7,630 nt of DNA from Methanobacteriota archaeon (GTDB taxonomy: Archaea > Thermoplasmatota > Thermoplasmata > RBG-16-68-12), in NCBI GenBank assembly GCA_005878995.1, contig VBME01000110.1, positions 1-7,630 of the forward strand, written 5' to 3'. The position numbers were made by a program, and so were the translations under genes. Every line of letters starts with the position of its first letter. Positions within the stretch are counted from its first letter, which is position 1. Positions 4,471 through 7,630 of the stretch are shown piece after piece. Under the pieces are notes generated by a model. It did not search any database, had not been told where the DNA came from, and saw only the letters and a list, made by a program, of their open reading frames with translations.

Positions 4471-7400
4471 CGGCCGACGTACTGCGACTTGCTCGCGTCG
4501 CCAAGATCGATCGAATACACGTTGGCGCCGGGAGAGTCGACGGTGATGGCGGTCGTCCATGAAGTCGCGTCTTTCTGGTTCGACCAGTACCAGACGGTGA
4601 GCGCCGTTCCGACGACGATGTCGTCGGGCCCGTCCCCGTTCACATCCCCTGCGCCGAGCGCGTTGATCGGTGTCCCCGTCGAACTCGTGGAGCTGCATCC
4701 CAGGGTCGAACCGGCGGCGGGCAACGTGTTACAAATCACGGTCCCCGTGGTGCCGAACCCCGTCAAGATGCGCACGGTCGTGCCGAACGCAATCGCAATC
4801 TCGAGGCCCGATTGGGTACTCGAGAAGTTCCCCATCTTCACCCCGACAATCGCGGAAATCGCGGTGTAGAACGCGCCAGAGGGCGTCTGTAGCCCTCCCG
4901 AGCCGCCGAGATACTTGAACACGTTCCCGTTTGCCGTCCCCACGACGATGTCCCAATAGCCGTCCGCGTTTCGGTCGTCGGCATCAATCGCGTTCACCTG
5001 GCTCGTGTCGCCCGGGTTCGTGAGGCTCACGCCCGTCGTCCCCGACGGCGTGGATGCCTGGATGTACATCTGGTCCACGAAGAGCGTGTCGAGGTTCGTG
5101 TTCCCGACCGTATGATCCAGGTCCAGCGCGCGAATCCAGACCTGTTTTCCCGCGACCGAGGAAGGCAGGATGAACGAGTAGGTCGTGTCGGTCGTCGCGT
5201 TGACCCAGAACATCGTCGTGTAGGTTCCGGTTGTGGGATCGTTGGCCACGACGTTCGTCGCGTACGCAAAGACGAAATTGTCCCCTTCCGTGTTCGCCGT
5301 GTGCCGAGCCAGGAGCGAATAGGTGAACGTCGTTCCCGGCCGACTCGGCACCTGCGTGATGCGCCAGTACTGCTCGAGCTCGCTCGAGGGGCCGCCCGTG
5401 GAGGACCACGTGAGCGCGACGTTGTCGAAACCGCCCGTCGTCGTCGATCCGCTGCCTGCGTTCACCGTTCGCACGGCGACCTTCAGATAGTACGTCCCCG
5501 GCGAGGTTACTTTCGAGCTCACGTCGATAGGGCCAACCGAGGCCCAGTTCGTCGTGCCCGTCTGAGCCGTCGAAGACCAAGCCTGGGTGGGGAGGACCGG
5601 TGGGCCGCTCGTCGTGTCGACGAACGCATACAGAACGACATTTCCGCCGCCCGTCGCCCCGAACACGACGACCTTCCAGTCCAGGCTCAGCTGGACCGTG
5701 AAGGGAGGCGAGCCGCTGACAGTGAAAGGCTGGTAATAATAACCGGCGATCGCGTTGTTCGCGAGGAAGTTCGTCGAGACCGACGCGTAGCCCCCTGGGT
5801 TCCCGCCGGAGCCCGCCCAGCTTCCGCTCGCGTACGTCGCGGGGTCCACCCACTTCGCGAACGTCCAGCCGCCGACATCGGCGTTGAAAGCGCCGTTCGT
5901 CGTCGCGCCGGACTGAACCGGCTCCGTGTAGGTGTACTCGCGCACCGGCTCATAGCCGCCGTCGGCCACAAACGTGTTTAGGTAACTCCCAGATGTGACG
6001 TTCCCCTTGACCGTCTGCTCGCCTTCCGCGAACCAGTTGTCCGTGATTCCGACGTTCTGGAACTTGCCGAGCTTGTCGAGGTTCGGGTACCACGTCAGCC
6101 GCCCGGAGGCCCCCGCGACGGCGATGTCGTTCGCCCCGTCCCCGTTGAAGTCGCCGATTGCGATGGAGGTAATCGCCTGGGAGCGAGATTGGTCCACGAT
6201 GACCTTCGTCGCGGACCCGCCCTGCCAGCTCCCGTCGTTCTTGTAGTACCATACGTTGCCGTTCGACGCCCCGCAGACCACCTCGGGAGCGCCGTCCCCC
6301 GTGACGTCGCCGACCGCGAGGGCGTTGCAATAGATCCCGACGAGATTGTCCATCACGAACCGGGTGAAGACGACGTTCCCCTGGGTGTCGAGGTCTCGCC
6401 GGTGCAGTACGATCTGGCCGTTGTTATTGTCGACGAAGATGCTGCTCACGGTGTCCAGGTCCCCGTCGCGGTCGAAGTCGACGTACACGATCGAAATCGT
6501 GTGGTACGAACTCTTGCAGCTCCCCGAGAGGCCGCAGTACTCGATGCGGCTCGTGCGCCATCGGTCGAGTCCGTTCAGGTTCTCATAGTAGTACGAGTAG
6601 TCTTTCGTGCCCCATGCGTTGTTCGTCGCGGCGTCCGTGCCCGCGACGACGTCGAGCTTGTACAGGGGGGCGACGATGACGAGCTGCGTCGCGATGTTCG
6701 CATAGGATTCGTCCGTGTCTCGGACGCTCGAGAGGGTGAGCGCGTAGTTCTGTGTCCCTTCGACCCACGTGTCTTGGTTCGCGCGTGTGAAGTTAATCGA
6801 AAAGCGGTAGACCCGGAGTAAGGAGTTGATGGAAATTGCGGTGCCGGAACATGTCCCACTCACGGGGCAGATAGGGATGTTCGTGTCGTGCCCGCTCACG
6901 GGAGCGCGCATGAGCTGCGTGCCGCCCGCATAGTCTTTGATGATGATGTTCCCGAAGATCACGTTCGCGACGGTTGCGTCCGTCGTGAACATCTTCATCT
7001 GGACGTAGGCCACATCCGTCGACTTGAACGTCGTCGCCGCCTGGGTGAAACCCGAGTCCTTGAAAGTCTGGACTTGCGGGAAGTCCCGAACGAATGCGTC
7101 TTCGTCGGTGATCGTGACCGAGTCCGTCGTGTTGAAGCGGATGGCGCTCGAAGAGAACAGGAGGATGTCGAGCGTGTACTTCGCGAAGAAGTATTGCGGC
7201 GGGTGGAGCGGCGCCTTGTAATAGTTCGTTCCCACCGCCGGGTCCGTCGGCGCGTTCAGCTTGAACCGGTAGACGTAGATGTAGTACCCGTTCACAAACT
7301 CCAAGAAGCTAAACGCCTGGGTAGACGAAGGGGTGCTCACCTTGGTGACGGCCTTGTTCGTGCCGTAGACCGCGGGTTGGGCGGGGAAACCGCTGAACGG

Positions 7401-7630
7401 ATCGTACAGCGTGAACTTGTCCGTGTCGAACGTATTCTCCAAATCGAGGCTCGCGACGACGACCACGATCTGTTCGGAGCCTTTGAACGTCCGAGTCTCC
7501 GTCGCGCTGTATCGGAACTGGTCCCACTGGGACGCGTTGAAGATGTTGTAGCCCTGGCGGCCGTTCCATCGCAGGTTCGCTGGGCGGCCCGTGCTGTTGC
7601 TCCCGCCTCCACCGGCGCCGATCGGCCCGG
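4467..7630 (-). CDS. Large secreted VCBS/FG-GAP beta-propeller protein, partial at its N-terminus
   Basis: The frame is open from the stop at 4467 to the right edge: 1053 residues visible, numbered here from codon 7628-7626. A GTG at 7466 is internal, since the frame continues upstream as GPIGAGGGGSNSTGR and so on. Residues 1-320 are beta-rich and unrecognised. Calcium-loop blades of the VCBS/FG-GAP type follow at 384 (DFDRDGDLD), 441 (DVTGDGAPE) and 493 (DFNGDGAND), then at 885 (DRNADGYWD), a degenerate one at 934, and 995 (DVNGDGPDD); most continue as hVVGxxxGNVxxY. Residues 520-877, inserted between blades 3 and 4, contain two jelly-roll-like regions (about 560-742, ending FDNVALTW; about 749-859, with DTLFVDQMYI). 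Eight cysteines fall in four close pairs, sequons are frequent (NST, NAS, NFT, NVT, NAT, NFS) and Lys is scarce, all fitting an extracellular protein. The glycine-rich start could follow a pilin-like or signal anchor outside the window. Probable role: adhesion or polymer binding at the surface; ligand unknown. Confidence 0.86.
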   Translation of the reverse strand, partial: GPIGAGGGGSNSTGRPANLRWNGRQGYNIFNASQWDQFRYSATETRTFKGSEQIVVVVASLDLENTFDTDKFTLYDPFSGFPAQPAVYGTNKAVTKVSTPSSTQAFSFLEFVNGYYIYVYRFKLNAPTDPAVGTNYYKAPLHPPQYFFAKYTLDILLFSSSAIRFNTTDSVTITDEDAFVRDFPQVQTFKDSGFTQAATTFKSTDVAYVQMKMFTTDATVANVIFGNIIIKDYAGGTQLMRAPVSGHDTNIPICPVSGTCSGTAISINSLLRVYRFSINFTRANQDTWVEGTQNYALTLSSVRDTDESYANIATQLVIVAPLYKLDVVAGTDAATNNAWGTKDYSYYYENLNGLDRWRTSRIEYCGLSGSCKSSYHTISIVYVDFDRDGDLDTVSSIFVDNNNGQIVLHRRDLDTQGNVVFTRFVMDNLVGIYCNALAVGDVTGDGAPEVVCGASNGNVWYYKNDGSWQGGSATKVIVDQSRSQAITSIAIGDFNGDGANDIAVAGASGRLTWYPNLDKLGKFQNVGITDNWFAEGEQTVKGNVTSGSYLNTFVADGGYEPVREYTYTEPVQSGATTNGAFNADVGGWTFAKWVDPATYASGSWAGSGGNPGGYASVSTNFLANNAIAGYYYQPFTVSGSPPFTVQLSLDWKVVVFGATGGGNVVLYAFVDTTSGPPVLPTQAWSSTAQTGTTNWASVGPIDVSSKVTSPGTYYLKVAVRTVNAGSGSTTTGGFDNVALTWSSTGGPSSELEQYWRITQVPSRPGTTFTYSLLARHTANTEGDNFVFAYATNVVANDPTTGTYTTMFWVNATTDTTYSFILPSSVAGKQVWIRALDLDHTVGNTNLDTLFVDQMYIQASTPSGTTGVSLTNPGDTSQVNAIDADDRNADGYWDIVVGTANGNVFKYLGGSGGLQTPSGAFYTAISAIVGVKMGNFSSTQSGLEIAIAFGTTVRILTGFGTTGTVICNTLPAAGSTLGCSSTSSTGTPINALGAGDVNGDGPDDIVVGTALTVWYWSNQKDATSWTTAITVDSPGANVYSIDLGDASKSQYVGR

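Noticed and set aside
4467..4520. C-terminal truncation of the propeller gene by a premature stop
   Set aside because: At first the last blade looked cut, but the missing strands seem to be present just before blade 1, so natural Velcro closure explains the ending better. Truncation is not fully excluded.
2365..4698. 777-codon open frame on the minus strand
   Set aside because: It runs antisense to the regulator and TraB-like genes and overlaps endA. Its product is Arg- and Ser-rich without a recognisable domain. Long antisense frames are expected opposite GC-rich genes with G/C third positions.
5112..5981. 289-codon frames on both strands within the propeller gene
   Set aside because: They are other-frame or antisense shadows. 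The frame with repeated calcium-loop motifs is clearly the real one.

Overview
The window reads as a piece of a high-GC archaeal chromosome. The evidence is a splicing endonuclease of the archaeal fused-repeat type, a COG1395-type archaeal regulator, TATA-like boxes about 25-33 bp upstream of start codons (two of them fitting leaderless transcripts), frequent GTG starts and strong G/C preference at codon third positions. A member of the Thermoplasmatota or a related uncultured euryarchaeon is my best guess, but this is inference and cannot be settled here. I see no mobile element, CRISPR array, tRNA or rRNA.

Layout from left to right. (1) 1-483, minus strand: the first 161 codons of a DUF1028 protein whose C-terminus lies beyond the left edge. 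(2) 484-950: a 467-bp gene-free region with TATA boxes for the two flanking genes and several GC-rich inverted repeats, including a near-perfect 23-nt palindrome. (3) 951-1694, plus: a HAD-family hydrolase. (4) 1752-2804, minus: tRNA-intron endonuclease EndA, convergent with the HAD gene. (5) 2805-2917: a divergent promoter region with two TATA boxes. (6) 2918-3859 and 3859-4470, plus: a two-gene operon joined by a TGATG stop/start overlap, encoding a COG1395-type regulator and a small protein resembling the soluble domain of the TraB/PrgY family but lacking its signature residues. (7) 4467-7630, minus: a very large, probably secreted, calcium-binding beta-propeller protein whose N-terminus lies beyond the right edge. 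Its stop codon overlaps that of the TraB-like gene.

Functionally the window is mixed. EndA does tRNA intron removal. The regulator/TraB-like pair is an uncharacterised coupled module. The propeller protein belongs to the cell surface. The DUF1028 and HAD genes are housekeeping-type hydrolase-fold genes with unknown substrates.

The points most worth following up are the TraB-like protein without its signature motifs, the apparent internal duplication flanking the HTH in the regulator, and the propeller architecture. In that last protein a ~360-residue beta-rich block is inserted between blades 3 and 4, and the missing part of blade 7 seems to be supplied by the region just before blade 1.
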